Shown piece by piece: positions 22,979 to 34,090 of a stretch of DNA of 64,000 bases. Origin of the DNA: Rhypophila decipiens (Eukaryota > Ascomycota > Sordariomycetes > Sordariales > Naviculisporaceae). The stretch lies in assembly GCA_033297075.1 (NCBI GenBank), contig MU858074.1, positions 234,744-298,743 of the forward strand. The letters are read 5' to 3'. The translations under genes and the position numbers were made by a program. The notes under the pieces were generated by a model, which saw only the letters and a list, made by a program, of their open reading frames with translations, searched no databases and was not told the DNA's origin. Every line of letters begins with the position of its first letter. The stretch's first letter is position 1.

Positions 22979-23645
22979 ATGGCTTACGAGTATAATTCGA
23001 GTCCTTCGCTGACGCCCATGTCTAGGCGTTCTTCCTCTTCCGACATGACGTCCATGAGTTCTTCCTCTTCCGACATGACTTCTAGGCGTTCTTTCTCTTC
23101 CGACATGCCGTCGAGTCCACGTCCGCCGAACAAGAAAAGATCCCCCTTGCTCAGGAGTTCTTCCTCTTCCAACATGCCGTCCAGTCCATGTCCACCGCCC
23201 AGTAAGAAAGCCATGACCGCCATCCAACCTGATAAAGAGGCGGAAGACCTGCTCGCACTCTACACCAACGGTTCACGAGAGCTACCAGCTGAGTCAGCGG
23301 GAGATGCAAAGGCCAAGACACCACCCAGGGCCAGATTGCTCTGTCCTCCTGACGAAGATGACCAAAGGCCAGTGAGAGAGATACCGAGATGGGAGGATGT
23401 CAAGACACCCTCAGCAGGTTCGTCATTCCTGCATGCCCTGCCTCATAATTCTATACTGGGTCAGTTTCCGCAGAATCAGCTCGCTAATTGTACCCAAATA
23501 CACAGTCGATGCATGCCTGCCTCTTTCAGAGTCAACACGACGTGAGCATGCACGAAAGCGCGCCTATACTCGACGTGTAAACCAACAGGTAGACGACTTT
23601 AAGCTCGGTGGCCCGCCTCAAAGCGATGAGCTACCTTGTAGTTAG
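22979..23645 (+). CDS. Small serine-rich hypothetical protein (two-exon model)
   Basis: ATG at 22979 in good context (CAAAATGG). Unspliced, the frame gives 188 residues and stops before 23546. A GTTCGT donor at 23418 and a TTTCAG acceptor ending at 23529 remove 112 nt in frame. The resulting 184-residue product ends in a basic stretch, ESTRREHARKRAYTRRVN, followed by a short acidic tail. The N-terminus is built from imperfect repeats of SSSSDMTS/SSSSNMPS (residues about 15-75) alternating with PRPPNKK or PCPPPSKK. No family recognised. The spliced model is preferred because both signals fit and the joined frame continues for 38 codons, but it is a prediction. It could be a rapidly evolving small nuclear or regulatory protein, or not a gene at all. 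Confidence 0.4.
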
Positions 23646-25867
23646 CTACAGGAGACTAGTCCATCGAATCATTTCCAAGACGAATGGTTCTCTCAGCGCC
23701 GCAAACTCCAAAAAAAAAAAACCCCCATGGCCCTCGTCGCATTAACACAGTCTTTAACAACCACACCAATGGAAAACCTACCGTGGTCCGCCCCTGAATG
23801 AGCTCATGAACGAGATATTAAGCGCAGAGGGAGACAAGCTCCGGATAAGTTGACGGCAAGAACTGCAGGTGCCGTCACAAAGCACCTCTGAGTCTGTTTA
23901 CCTTGTCTGGCTGGGCAATAATGGGCATCAAGAGACGGGGAAGAAACCAAAGCGGGGAATTCAGATGATAGATTATATGTCACACAGCTAAACAATAGTT
24001 GGTATGAGCTACTTAGTAGCTGCTAATCCCATAGACAGCGATGAGACTATCAATAAATCACTATTTTCAACAACCAAGGGGAATGGTCCCACGTGGGCGG
24101 CATCATACCAGAGCGTCGCTGGGTGCAAGATTGTGTCTTTAATCTTTTATGGAGATGCCATGGATCCCTCAAGTGCCGGCTTCCGGTAACAGCAGCATGA
24201 AAAGGTTAAATAAAAAGTGAGTTCCATGATGGCAGGTGCGTTCAAGTCAACAATGCAGGCAGTCCTACCTTCCAGAAAGCTACTTTACATTCAACTAGCA
24301 TGGCAACTCCCACCGAGAAGATAGCCTCCATCTTGAAGTTCTGGATTGCATTCAACAGCTTCTCCTACCATTTTAGAAACCCCATGAACAACGCACTCTG
24401 ATCTGGCTGCGGGAGCCGTATGCTGAGCTGAACGTGAATCCAGTGCTGTTAAAACCCCGAAACCACACGTAGCCTATCTAGGACGGCCGGTTTGTATCCA
24501 TCTTGGGGGGTAGTGGTAATGTCTGGTTTATGGCTATGAATTGAGGGAAAGAATGAATGGCAACGATGGTTCGAGCTGACGAGAGATCTGGGTGATGGAT
24601 GAGGATCAGAGAAAAATAACCTGGATACTGTAGGGTAGCGAAATTTCTCATTACCAAAGAGGCAGCCAGCTATGCTATGAAGCGAATAACCTGCCACGAC
24701 TTTGCGGCGAAATGAACAGGCTGTGGACCTCATTAAAAAGGGGGAAAAAAAACTGGCCTCTTCTAAATATAAAACCACATCTCTGAACTAGCAATCAACC
24801 GGCTTAGATTCTACATTTTAACTGTGATATTTATATTGTAGTGAGTGCATGCATGGCCCCTCGCCTGCCTCCCTGTCCCTTTGGGGAACTCTGGTTTACA
24901 AGACGACACATTGGTTGTTTACTACCCCTGAATGCGACAGCCCACGGTGAACCCTAACCCTAGCCTGTATCGCATTCACCTGCGTCACCACAACCCCTGA
25001 GTTAAAACAAACGACCAAAACAAATACATCGAAATGGCAATCCAGCTTGTTCCAAAAATAGTTTACTCGTTACACACAGTTATAATGGATCCGGATATTT
25101 TTCCTGTCCCTGTTGGTAAACACGTAATACCACTTGTGGCGACGTGGCCTGGAATAAGTGGGGCAGTATTTGCCGTGTGTACGGACTACGTAGTGGCCTG
25201 TGTACTCCGCCCCTGTTGTTTGTATACCCCTTTACTTCTTAGCCCGCTACTCTCTATAGAATATAATTAATTAACTATCACTAACTATACTACTATATGA
25301 CTATTATTATATATACTATTATAAATATAACGTTACCTATATATTCTAATACTAATTAGTAATATTATCTACTGGTATTTGTTAATTAATTAGATTAGGA
25401 TCTATATACCTAATTAATTAAAACTATAGATTAGTAAAGAATTAAGAAGATAACTGTTAAGCTGCAAGCCTCTACAGGGTAGGCTGCAGTACAGTAACCC
25501 TATAGAGGATGCTGTAGATCGGGCTCGGTAATCCACAGCGTGCGTAGCGGAAGACGTAGCTTATAGCTACACCGGTGTTGGTTAAAGAAAGAAAAGTCCG
25601 AATAGAGTAGAGTAACATATGTATTTGGCTGGGGGGTAGCAGGTTTCTTATATCTGTGCAAAAAGGGGGGGGGGGGGGGGGTGTAAAGATTCAGGCTGTT
25701 CCTGGGTACTCCCAAGACAGAAATAAGGAAGAAAGAATAAGGAGTAAAGGTATTAGAACAAAAGAAGTGATGAAGATTAAGTAGACAAGGTAAGCTTGTC
25801 CGAGAGAAAAAAAACCAAAGAAAGAAAGAAAAGAAGAGAAAAGAAAAGAAAAGAAGAAACACGAGTC
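23646..25867. other. Intergenic including an AT-rich RIP-like island (25255-25450)
   Basis: Non-coding. The first 1.6 kb has short frames only. From about 25255 to 25450 composition drops to almost pure A/T rich in TA steps, typical of a RIP-degraded repeat. It is followed by an imperfect inverted repeat (CCTCTACAGGGT ... ACCCTATAGAGG) at about 25468-25507. A 17-bp G homopolymer occupies 25665-25681 in the 3' flank of the convergent minus-strand gene. Confidence 0.65.
25665..25681. repeat. (G)17 homopolymer tract
   Basis: Seventeen consecutive G on the plus strand directly after AAAA. It lies about 190 bp beyond the stop codon of the rhodopsin-domain gene, so its transcript could carry a C-tract in the 3' UTR. 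Length may be uncertain because such tracts are prone to sequencing error. Confidence 0.9.
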
Positions 25868-27408
25868 CTAGTCATAAGTAACAACCACCTCCGTCCGCAT
25901 GGCAATCACGCCCTCGGCCGGCGGCGACGCATTACCAGTGCCGTTTGTATGATGAGGTGAAGAAGATGACCCGCTCTTCCCCGCCGTCGCAGGTCCAGGC
26001 AACACAATCATCGGACCCAGAATAAGATCCTTGCTATGATGATTGTGAATATTCCTACCCATCTCAAAGCTCCCACTGGTCCGACTGATATGGCTCGCGG
26101 ACGTGGTATGCTCGCTCGACGAATCACGGTCGAATTTCCCACTATCGAGTGGAAAGCTGCCTTTTCGGGAATGTCGTTTATTATTCCTGGGCTTCTTTGC
26201 CTTGTTGCGACCACCAGAAATGATGGACCCTTGGCCGTTAACGGCATTCTCGTTAAAGTACTTTACTATGGGGGCTAAAGTCGGTATCGTGGCGATGATT
26301 ACGCCTAGGTTGATCTCGACGGTGGACCAGAGGATGAGCTGTGCCGAGTCGGTCAGGTCCGTGAGCCGTTTTATTGTCTGGATGCGCACGAGCTGGGTTA
26401 TGGTGATGAAGATGCCTAGTCCGAAGAGGCCTAGGAGGACGAATTTCTTGCGATCTTGGATGTGGGATTCGAGGAGGGCTGGGAAGGGGAGGACTAGCCT
26501 GTTGTTGTTGTTTACTGTTCAGTCGGGGAGCAGGACATGATTGAAGAGAGACTAAGTAGGGGGGCCTTACACAGTCACATCAAATACAATTGTCAGCGCA
26601 GCCAGGGTGGTGTAGACAGGCACTGCAGGTAAGCAAGAGCCGCCCCTGACGGTAGGGTCCCATTGCTTGGCGATCGGCGCGCAAAAGTTGATCTGGATAA
26701 CGAGGAAGCAGAGATGGAACAAGCCGCATGCCATGATGGCGACCTTTGTTCCGTTTCGGTAGTTCCCCAGTGGCAGGATGCGCAGGTACGAGACGAGCAG
26801 GGCAAGCTTAAACCCCAGTATGCCCAGGATGTAACTTTTGGGTGACCAAACATCGTTAGTCCCGATGGTAGATATTTCCCGTGTCAACCAAGAACAAAGA
26901 CTCACAAGGGAGCGCCTACGTATTGCAGCAAGCCAAAGGTCAGGAGGTTTTGATCAGGGAGGTCTTGTCTATTTTTGAGCCCCAGGCCCCATTTTGTCTC
27001 TGCGAGATCGAGTTAGTGATTGTGGTTGTGTTGATGAGGCAGTATGGTCCTCGGGCTCCGACTTACGGATGATGCTTATGACTGAAAAGGCTGCCGCCAT
27101 CAACTAGTACGGGATATATTGTTAGCCTTGACCGAGATAACCAAGATGTTAAGCCCTAATGGGCGTGAACTAACCCAAGTTACCACGGTAATCCAATCAT
27201 CTACATATGGTTAGTATGATCCCAAGCCAAGATGGATAAAGAGAAATGGGAACACACCATAGCCGGTCGCCTTGATCAGCCTTATCCGGACGTATAATCG
27301 CAAACACACAGCCAAGAGCGAGAGAACAGTCAAGGCAACTGCTACCCCGGTGATGAGAGGTCCCAAAGTGGCAGCATCCGGATCTATGGTGTTGTAAGTC
27401 CACCCCAT
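25868..27408 (-). CDS. Fungal rhodopsin-domain seven-helix membrane protein
   Basis: Six exons on the minus strand: 27408-27258, 27200-27175, 27103-27067, 26999-26906, 26834-26571 and 26498-25868, giving 400 residues. All introns are GT-AG; the last-but-one has branch ACTAAC. The joined protein shows family features in order: an N-terminal TM segment with LRLYVRIRL, a loop with GDDW encoded by a 26-nt microexon, TKWGLG, an ILGFKLALLVSYLRI helix, a QINFCAPIAKQWDP loop with the conserved Cys/Trp, VFDVTVLVLPFPAL, and VEINLGVIIATIPTLAPI. This matches the integral-membrane rhodopsin domain common in ascomycetes (related to the PTH11-like group). There is no CFEM Cys domain at the N-terminus. The cytoplasmic tail of about 120 residues is Ser/Gly/Asn-rich. 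A sensing or receptor-like role at the plasma membrane is inference; ligand unknown. Splice sites were assigned by reading frame and consensus only. Confidence 0.85.
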
Positions 27409-29871
27409 AGTGATCGACTGATGTCGGGGGAGGCGAGCAATATCTCTTAGCGGCCTGCCCAGAAGCTCCGGGGATATCGAAATCGGGATCCCGAGAATAG
27501 CGGCGTGCTATAGTTGGCACATAAACGGTCTTCTAAACTGACGTGTGGAAAAGGCGGCGGCGGGATGAACCGAAATCATATGTTTTTTCGTAACCATTGG
27601 AAAAACGTGGCAGTGGGGGACTACGTACGTCTTGAGACAAGACTTCCGACGACGTATGGGATGTCATTCTCTTTTGACAGCTTTTGTGCTTTCTTTCCAA
27701 TGTAAAGTCTGTGAAAAATGCCACAAATAGCGTCAGGTCATGTTTCTGATATTGTCAGACCATTTTCGCAAATATTTCTCGGCAGAGAGGATACATGGAG
27801 GGGGTAGGGTTGGGCATGCATGGGGTCAGGGGTATGTTTACTGCCTGTGACCGTTGGGACTTGGGAGCATGTCTTGGACTGCGGGCCGCTCCTTTCTAAG
27901 GAATCCCATGCCGAGATCGGAAAGCGACCTAGAACCCAAGTTGAACATACGACGGCTTCAGTATGGAACTTATGAGGTCCCGCCGTTCGTCGAGCTTCCA
28001 ACGTCCTCACAGCGGCAGATTGATCCGCCCCAAGACTCTGTGAACCCCGACCTACGGTGGCGAGTCCAGAAACTGAAACACTTTTATTAGCAAACCCGGG
28101 CAAAATTCAAGGTATGAAACGGCAAGTCGAAGATGGCCGCCCAACCCCCGACAGGATATCTCGATACCGAGCCGGCCAGCTCTAAGCTTGTAAGGGGGGA
28201 TTATCGTATCTTGATCTCGGATCTCACTTCGATAACTGCAAATTGTGAACGTAAATCTTGATTGGACTCCATTCCTGAAGGATACGTACGTCGTTAGCTG
28301 TGGTTTAGGTAGGAAAAGGGGTCTGCGAGTCAGGGTTGTGGCCAAAGTATTGTTAATTAATGGGCTCACATTGGAATTTGGGAGCCACAGCAAGATCGAT
28401 CCAGGTCCCAGGTCCGCTCCAGGGAACATACTGGTAAAGGTTGCAAAGGAGAAACGTCGATGGAGCATGTGAGCTTGCTTCATGTTTGACAGTGAACATG
28501 CATGTTCTCGGTTGAACTCGATGTCGTCACTATGCTGGAAGACCATTCTCAAGGGACCAGGTTTCCGCTTTTGGTCTTCAAAGATCCTTTGTAGCGATCC
28601 GGGCTATACATACATAAGATAACAAGTGCTGAAAGCAATGGAATAAGAATTGGTGGAGGCGAGAGGAAAGACCAATGTGGGGAGACAATCAGAGATACTC
28701 CAAGACGAGGACACTGGACCAACCAAATGACCGAAACCCGTACAAGTGTCAAGCAGTTTGGTTGGCAAAGGTTCGGACTGAGAGACGGTTTGTAGTGATT
28801 GAGAATCCTCCGTACTGGCGCGTGGTTTCGAGAAACCTTTGACGTTGAACCAAGCCTGACCGAGAACGCCGGTGTTCGCTAAGACAAAACCAACCGGCAC
28901 GGTGAGAGTCTCGGCACGGCTTGGCCGGTTTTCGGCGGCCGCTACCGGTATCCACAGCGCTGCTTTGGTCCCCGAGGCAGGTTCAACCGTCCAACGTGCC
29001 ACGGGTGGATCTGCGAGGTCCTGTCTAGACCGTCTCCATGACTCCATCGCGGAGTACTCGGAGGCTTGTGAATGCCGTTCACCGACCGCTGTGTTTTCCA
29101 AGCTCACGAGGCCGCCATTGACAAAAGTCAAAAAGTGCGCTAAATGAGAGGAGTGAGGAGTCTTCTGAGGACTCTGCATCCGGGGACCAGGGAACGAAAT
29201 GGAAGTTTCCATCATCGATTATCCATGATCCCCCACACTAACAACCCGGCGGCTCACACCTCAAGTATGCGGTTATTCGGTAGCTTAGGATCCCATGTCA
29301 AGCGAGCAAAACTAGCAGCAGAGCCATTTCAGGGTCCAAACCCGCGTTGCAATGTCGCGTGCAGGCAAGGGGCGAGGTGTGAACGAACAAACCTTTCCCA
29401 TCTAGCCGCAAAAACCCACCCAAGATGAGCTAACTGAAACAAAAGATCGGGTTTCTAGAGAACTCAACTACACTAGAAAAAGAATTACCGATCTCTTTTC
29501 CACACGGCCAATAACCTCGAGTCTTCTCGGGCGGAAAGTTTTCCGACTGTCTGTATTCACGTTGGATGCCTAGTTACGGATGAGTCGTCTTCATCAACGA
29601 CTGCAACCCAAGCCAAGACGAGCTGGTATTACCTCCATCGAAGCTCCCCCCGGCGATGCACTACCAGACATGGGCTGGGACAATAAAAAGTGCAAACTCG
29701 ACACGAGGCAAGCCCGGCCGTGACAACATGGAGTAAGATGCCGAGTATAAAGTGCAAGATGCCGATCAAGCCTTGCCACTCGAGACTTTCCGTCTTTCTC
29801 CTCGTCAGCCATCTGTCTGATTATCATGAGCCGTAGCCAAAGCGCTCGGCATTTCTTCTTCCAACTACAAG
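27409..29871. other. Intergenic between divergent genes
   Basis: Upstream of both the minus-strand rhodopsin-domain gene and the plus-strand oxidoreductase gene. Short frames only, the longest on the minus strand at 28604-29215 with no motif. A TATAAAG sequence near 29747, about 125 bp before the ATG at 29872, is a plausible core promoter element. Confidence 0.5.
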
Positions 29872-31646
29872 ATGAAGATATCTACGCTCTCTACCGGCTT
29901 CTTCGCCGGCACTGTGGCCGCCAGCTGCAAGTGCTTCCCCGGAGATGCATGCTGGCCTAAACCCGCAGAATGGAAGAGGTTCAACCAGACCGTTGGTGGG
30001 AGGTTGATTGCCACTGTCCCCCTGGCCAAGGCCTGCCACGATCCTAGTTTCGACGCGGCAACCTGCCAGTCTCTTCGCAGTCAGTGGCAGTATCCCGATA
30101 TCCAGTAGGTTTGTTGGGCGTCATGATTTCTCGAGTAAAAACGTCGACGTCCTCCGATCGCTAACAGCACTGTCAATCTGGTAGCATGGATAATTCGGCC
30201 TCTATCATGGCTCCCTTCTTTGCCAACCAGTCGTGTGATCCCTTCACGGACAGGTCGGTGGAGTGTACCCTCGGCAACTATGTGCGTTATGCTGTCGCCG
30301 TTGAGTCTGCTGCCGACGTTATTGCCACCATCGAGTTTGCCAAGTCCAAGAACATCCGCTTCGTCATCCGCAACACCGGCCATGATTATAATGGTCGCTC
30401 AACAGGTGCTGGGGCTCTCTCAGTTTGGACCCATGGCCTGAAGAGCATCAACTTCACGACCTGGAAGGACGCCCACTATCAAGGTCCAGCGGTCAAGCTC
30501 GGCGCTGGTGTCCAAGGCTATGATGCAGTCGAGGCTGGTCGCCAGGTCGGACAGGTCGTCGTCGGAGGCGAATGCCCGACTGTTGGTATTGCTGGTGGCT
30601 ACACCCAGGGGGGTGGCCATTCAGCTCTGAGCACCAATTTCGGTCTCGCCGCCGACAACACATTGGAGTTCGAGGTTGTCACTGCTGATGGCCGCCTTGT
30701 CACTGCCAGCCGCACCAAGAACCGCGACCTTTACTGGGCGCTCTCTGGAGGAGGAGGTGGCAACTACGGAGTTGTCATCAGCATGACAGTCAAGTCCCAC
30801 CCAGATGCCGGCGTTGGTGGTGCCTCGCTTTCCTTCTTCTCATCCAGCAATCCGACTGAAGATTTCTACGCTGCCATCAACGCCTTCCACGACGCTCTTC
30901 CCGCCATGGTCGAGGCTGGCATCATGGTCGTCTACTATTTCACCTCGGCCTTCTTCATGATTGCCCCTATTACAGCGTACAACAAAACCGCTGCCGAGGT
31001 TGAGCAGATTTTGGCCCCCTACATGGCCACTCTTGACTCGATGAACGTCACTTATTCGGCTTCATTCTCCGAGTTCGCCGACTACTATGGCCACTACAAC
31101 CAATACTTCGGCCCTCTTCCCACCGGAGCAATCCAGGTCGGCATCGCCCAATACGGGGGCCGTCTTATCCCCAAGTCTGTCATTCAGAACAACAGCACCG
31201 AGTTCCACGCCGTGGCTCGCAGCATCGCTGAGAAAGGGATCACCTTTATTGGGTTCGGGACTGATGTCTCTGCTTTCGGTCAACACGGCAGCAATGCAGT
31301 TCTCCCTGCCTGGCGGGACGCTCTTGTCCATGCGGTTCTTACCACAGACTGGTCGTTTGACCCGGCCCGGTGGGAGGAGATGTTGCAGAAGCAGGACCTC
31401 ATGACAAACGAGATTATGCCCGAGATCGAGGCAGTGACTCCCGGTTCCGGCGCGTACATGAACGAGGCCGACTTCCAGCAGCCCCGTTTCCAACAGGAGT
31501 TCTTTGGATCCAACTACGCCAGACTCACCACCATCAAGAAACGCTACGATCCTCAGTCCTTCTTTTATGCGAGAAATGCCGTCGGCAGCGAAGCCTGGTC
31601 TATTAGCAACTCTGGCCGCATGTGCAGAGCCAGGGGTCGCGCTTGA
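29872..31646 (+). CDS. Secreted FAD-linked oxidoreductase, berberine-bridge-enzyme-like
   Basis: Two exons, 29872-30104 and 30185-31646, give 564 residues; the 80-nt intron splits a His codon. An N-terminal signal peptide is likely (MKISTLSTGFFAGTVAAS, cleavage near residue 18), so the enzyme is probably secreted or vacuolar. The FAD-binding PCMH domain begins at about residue 110. RNTGHDYNGRSTG carries the His that is 8-alpha-linked to FAD in the family, and GGECPTVGIAGG carries a Cys where bicovalent berberine-bridge-like enzymes attach the flavin C6. Both residues are present, predicting bicovalent flavinylation. YTQGGGHSALS and LYWALSGGGGGNYGVV are also typical. The C-terminal BBE motif (YDPQSFFYARNAVGSEAW) is present, with YARN in place of the commoner FW-x-G. 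Such enzymes oxidise sugars, alcohols or secondary metabolites; the substrate cannot be told. No biosynthetic core gene is visible in the window. Confidence 0.92.
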
Positions 31647-32203
31647 GGGAAGTAGTGAATCGGATATTTAGAGCGCTGTGTAAGATATTGTAGTCTTTAA
31701 GAGTGGCTGGGAATGACTTAACAAAATCGAACATCGTATTCGGCTCATCCGGAACCTGCCTTTGAACATCGGTCTTCGATGATAGAGCAGTGAAGATGGC
31801 AGAAGAAAGTTGAATTTCTAATCCAGGCCGATTGACGTAACCCTGTTCCCCCCTCCTGTGATGTTGGCGATGATGTAATCAACCACTGGCAGAACCCCTC
31901 ATTTCCCGAGTGGGTGGGCACTTAGCTAAGGAAACACTACCGGCCCTCCGGCTTTGGTAGGGAAGTCGGGAACAAGAAAGAACAACTTGGTTGTCTTTGC
32001 GTGCTCAGAAGCCCCAGATTTGAGAAACCGTTTTGCGGGGGGCGATCGGACTGGCCTCGGGAGGGGCTATTTAGCGAGGTAGCGGAGAATACGGAGTAGC
32101 AAGCTCAATGCTGAGAAAGGAGAATTGGTATATATAAGCATCATTACTCTTTCACACAAATATATGTTCTGGTCAAAGATATAAACACCTTGACCGATAG
32201 TAA
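31647..32203. other. Intergenic; promoter of the glutathione transferase gene
   Basis: 557 bases without coding potential. TATATATAAGC near 32130 is a TATA-like element about 70 bp before the upstream ATG at 32204 and about 180 bp before the ATG at 32309. Confidence 0.5.
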
Positions 32204-32308
32204 ATGCTTCCACGCAAGACTTTTCTCACCTACGTCCCATCTCTACGAACAAATCTTATTAAAAGACATCTCCAAAGTCCAAGTCATTTTGCTCAAACGA
32301 CCAGGACA

Positions 32309-33474
32309 ATGGCGGACAACAAGGACCCTTCAGACATCCACCTCTACACGGCGGCAACTCCCAATGGCATCAAGGTCTCGATGCTCCTAGAGGAGTTGGG
32401 GTTACCTTACAAGGTACTTATTTTCTGGCCAACATACCAACTTACCGAATGCCTCCAAAATGACCTATTAACACACTTTCCAGGTAACAGACATCTCCTT
32501 CTCCAAAAACGAGCAAAAAGAGCCGTGGTTCCTCGAGATCAACCCCAACGGACGGATCCCGGCCCTCACGGATGTCTTTACCGATGGCTCCCAGATCCGC
32601 CTGTTCGAGAGCGGCGCCATCATGCAGTACCTCGTCGACCGGTACGACACGGAGCATAAAGTCTCATACCCGCGGGGATCGAAGGAGTACTATGATGTGA
32701 ACAGCTGGGTATGTAGCTCACCTGTCCCACTGGTTAATCGAATTGTTTTTGAGTGTAGTCAAAAATCCTAACCTTCTTTGTTGGTTCGTCTTAGCTCTTT
32801 TGGCAGATGGGTGGTCTTGGTCCGATGCAAGGGTTCGTTTTGCCTTTCTTGCTTCCTTTCTCCTCTCTTGGAGAAAATGTGATGCATCATCAAGTTGGAT
32901 TGCTAACCTGACAACACCTCACAGCCAAGCCAACCACTTTTTCCGTGAGTACATTAGCTCGGCCGCATATGAATTAATTTTGGCTCATGAACTAAACATT
33001 TTAATACAGGCTATGCCCCTGAGAAAATCCCATACGGCATCAACCGCTACCAGAATGAGACCCGTCGCCTGTACAGCGTGATGGAGTCCCAGCTGGCAAA
33101 GTCCAAGTCGGGCTATCTAGTCGGTGACAAGCTCACCATTGCAGATATCGCTTGCTGGGGATGGGTCGCTGCTTATCGTGAGTTTCCCACCGCGTAATCA
33201 CGATCTCAAGTCTCTTTGTGATGAACGTCCCTGAATTATTGCTAACCTGAAATGATGTGAAACAGACTGGGCAGGAGTAGACATCAAAGAGTTTCCTCAC
33301 TTGGAGGCCTGGATGGAGAAACTCCTGCAGCACCCCGGCATTGAAAAGGGAAGACATGTGCCCGAGAGACATACCAGCCTGGACTGGAAGAACCTCAGCC
33401 AGGAGGAGCTGGACAAGCGGGCCGCGAATAGCTGGGTTAGGACCGAGAGCAGCAAGGACCAGGAGAAGAAATAA
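32309..33474 (+). CDS. Glutathione S-transferase, Ure2/nu-class-like
   Basis: Six exons, 32309-32413, 32484-32708, 32795-32832, 32925-32944, 33010-33177 and 33266-33474, give 254 residues; the fourth is a 20-nt microexon. The N-terminal thioredoxin-like domain contains LYTAATPNGIKVSMLLEELG (the TPNG Asn is the glutathione-activating position in Ure2p/YfcG-type enzymes), the cis-Pro motif NPNGRIPALTD and the G-site FESGAIMQYL. The helical C-terminal domain has WLFWQMGGLGPMQGQ and the N-capping box YLVGDKLTIADIACWGW. It likely conjugates or reduces electrophiles and peroxides with glutathione in the cytosol. An in-frame ATG at 32204 would add 35 residues with mitochondrial-presequence character (see findings). 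The gene follows an oxidoreductase on the same strand, but co-function is only inferred. Confidence 0.93.
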
Positions 33475-34090
33475 AAAGATGTAGGACGGTAGGTTATTTG
33501 ATAGATGAACAAAGAAGCTTTCGCGCATGTAGTAGCCGTGAGAACTTCAAACAAGCTTATTATTATGGACGCACATTTTGATCGTTCCGTGTACTTTGGG
33601 TTGGAAGCTGCAACACTGTCTCCGCGCGGATGCGGACACCCGCTTGTACATCGTATAGGTAATTTTAGTGATGTAGAAAAATATACACCAGTCTAAACCC
33701 GGTAAACGTGTCTTGCATAGAACGCATCACCTCGACACAGTTGCAGACGAATGCAGAGAGGAAACAACTCACGGACTGCTCTACCAACGGTTTAACGGCC
33801 AGTTGGGCACCAGACACGTGATTGGAACCTCGAAGGGTCTCGATGTTGTCTCGAGCTTGGCGGCAAACCCAGCACCCCAAATCACGTGCGTGTGCCGGAA
33901 ACACCTATTGCACGGACCCACTTGTCGCCAAAAAGTTACGTCTGGACTCGAGTAACCGTGTTTCTTTTCCACCTCCTGCCTGCTTCCGCAACTCTTTCAC
34001 CTTGCGCAACAAATCACGACTGTGGTTTTGCGACAAGCATTTCTAACCCGCACCCAAACCAAAGTCGCGACCGCGCATTTACTTATCAAA
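33475..34090. other. Intergenic; promoter region of the branch-point binding protein gene
   Basis: 616 bases with short frames only. The last 130 bases are C/T- and AC-rich, as in a fungal leader. No TATA element or repeat stands out. Confidence 0.45.

Noticed and set aside
29872..33474. A full secondary-metabolite gene cluster
   Set aside because: Only one tailoring-type oxidoreductase and one glutathione transferase; no polyketide synthase, peptide synthetase, terpene cyclase, transporter or pathway regulator is visible nearby.
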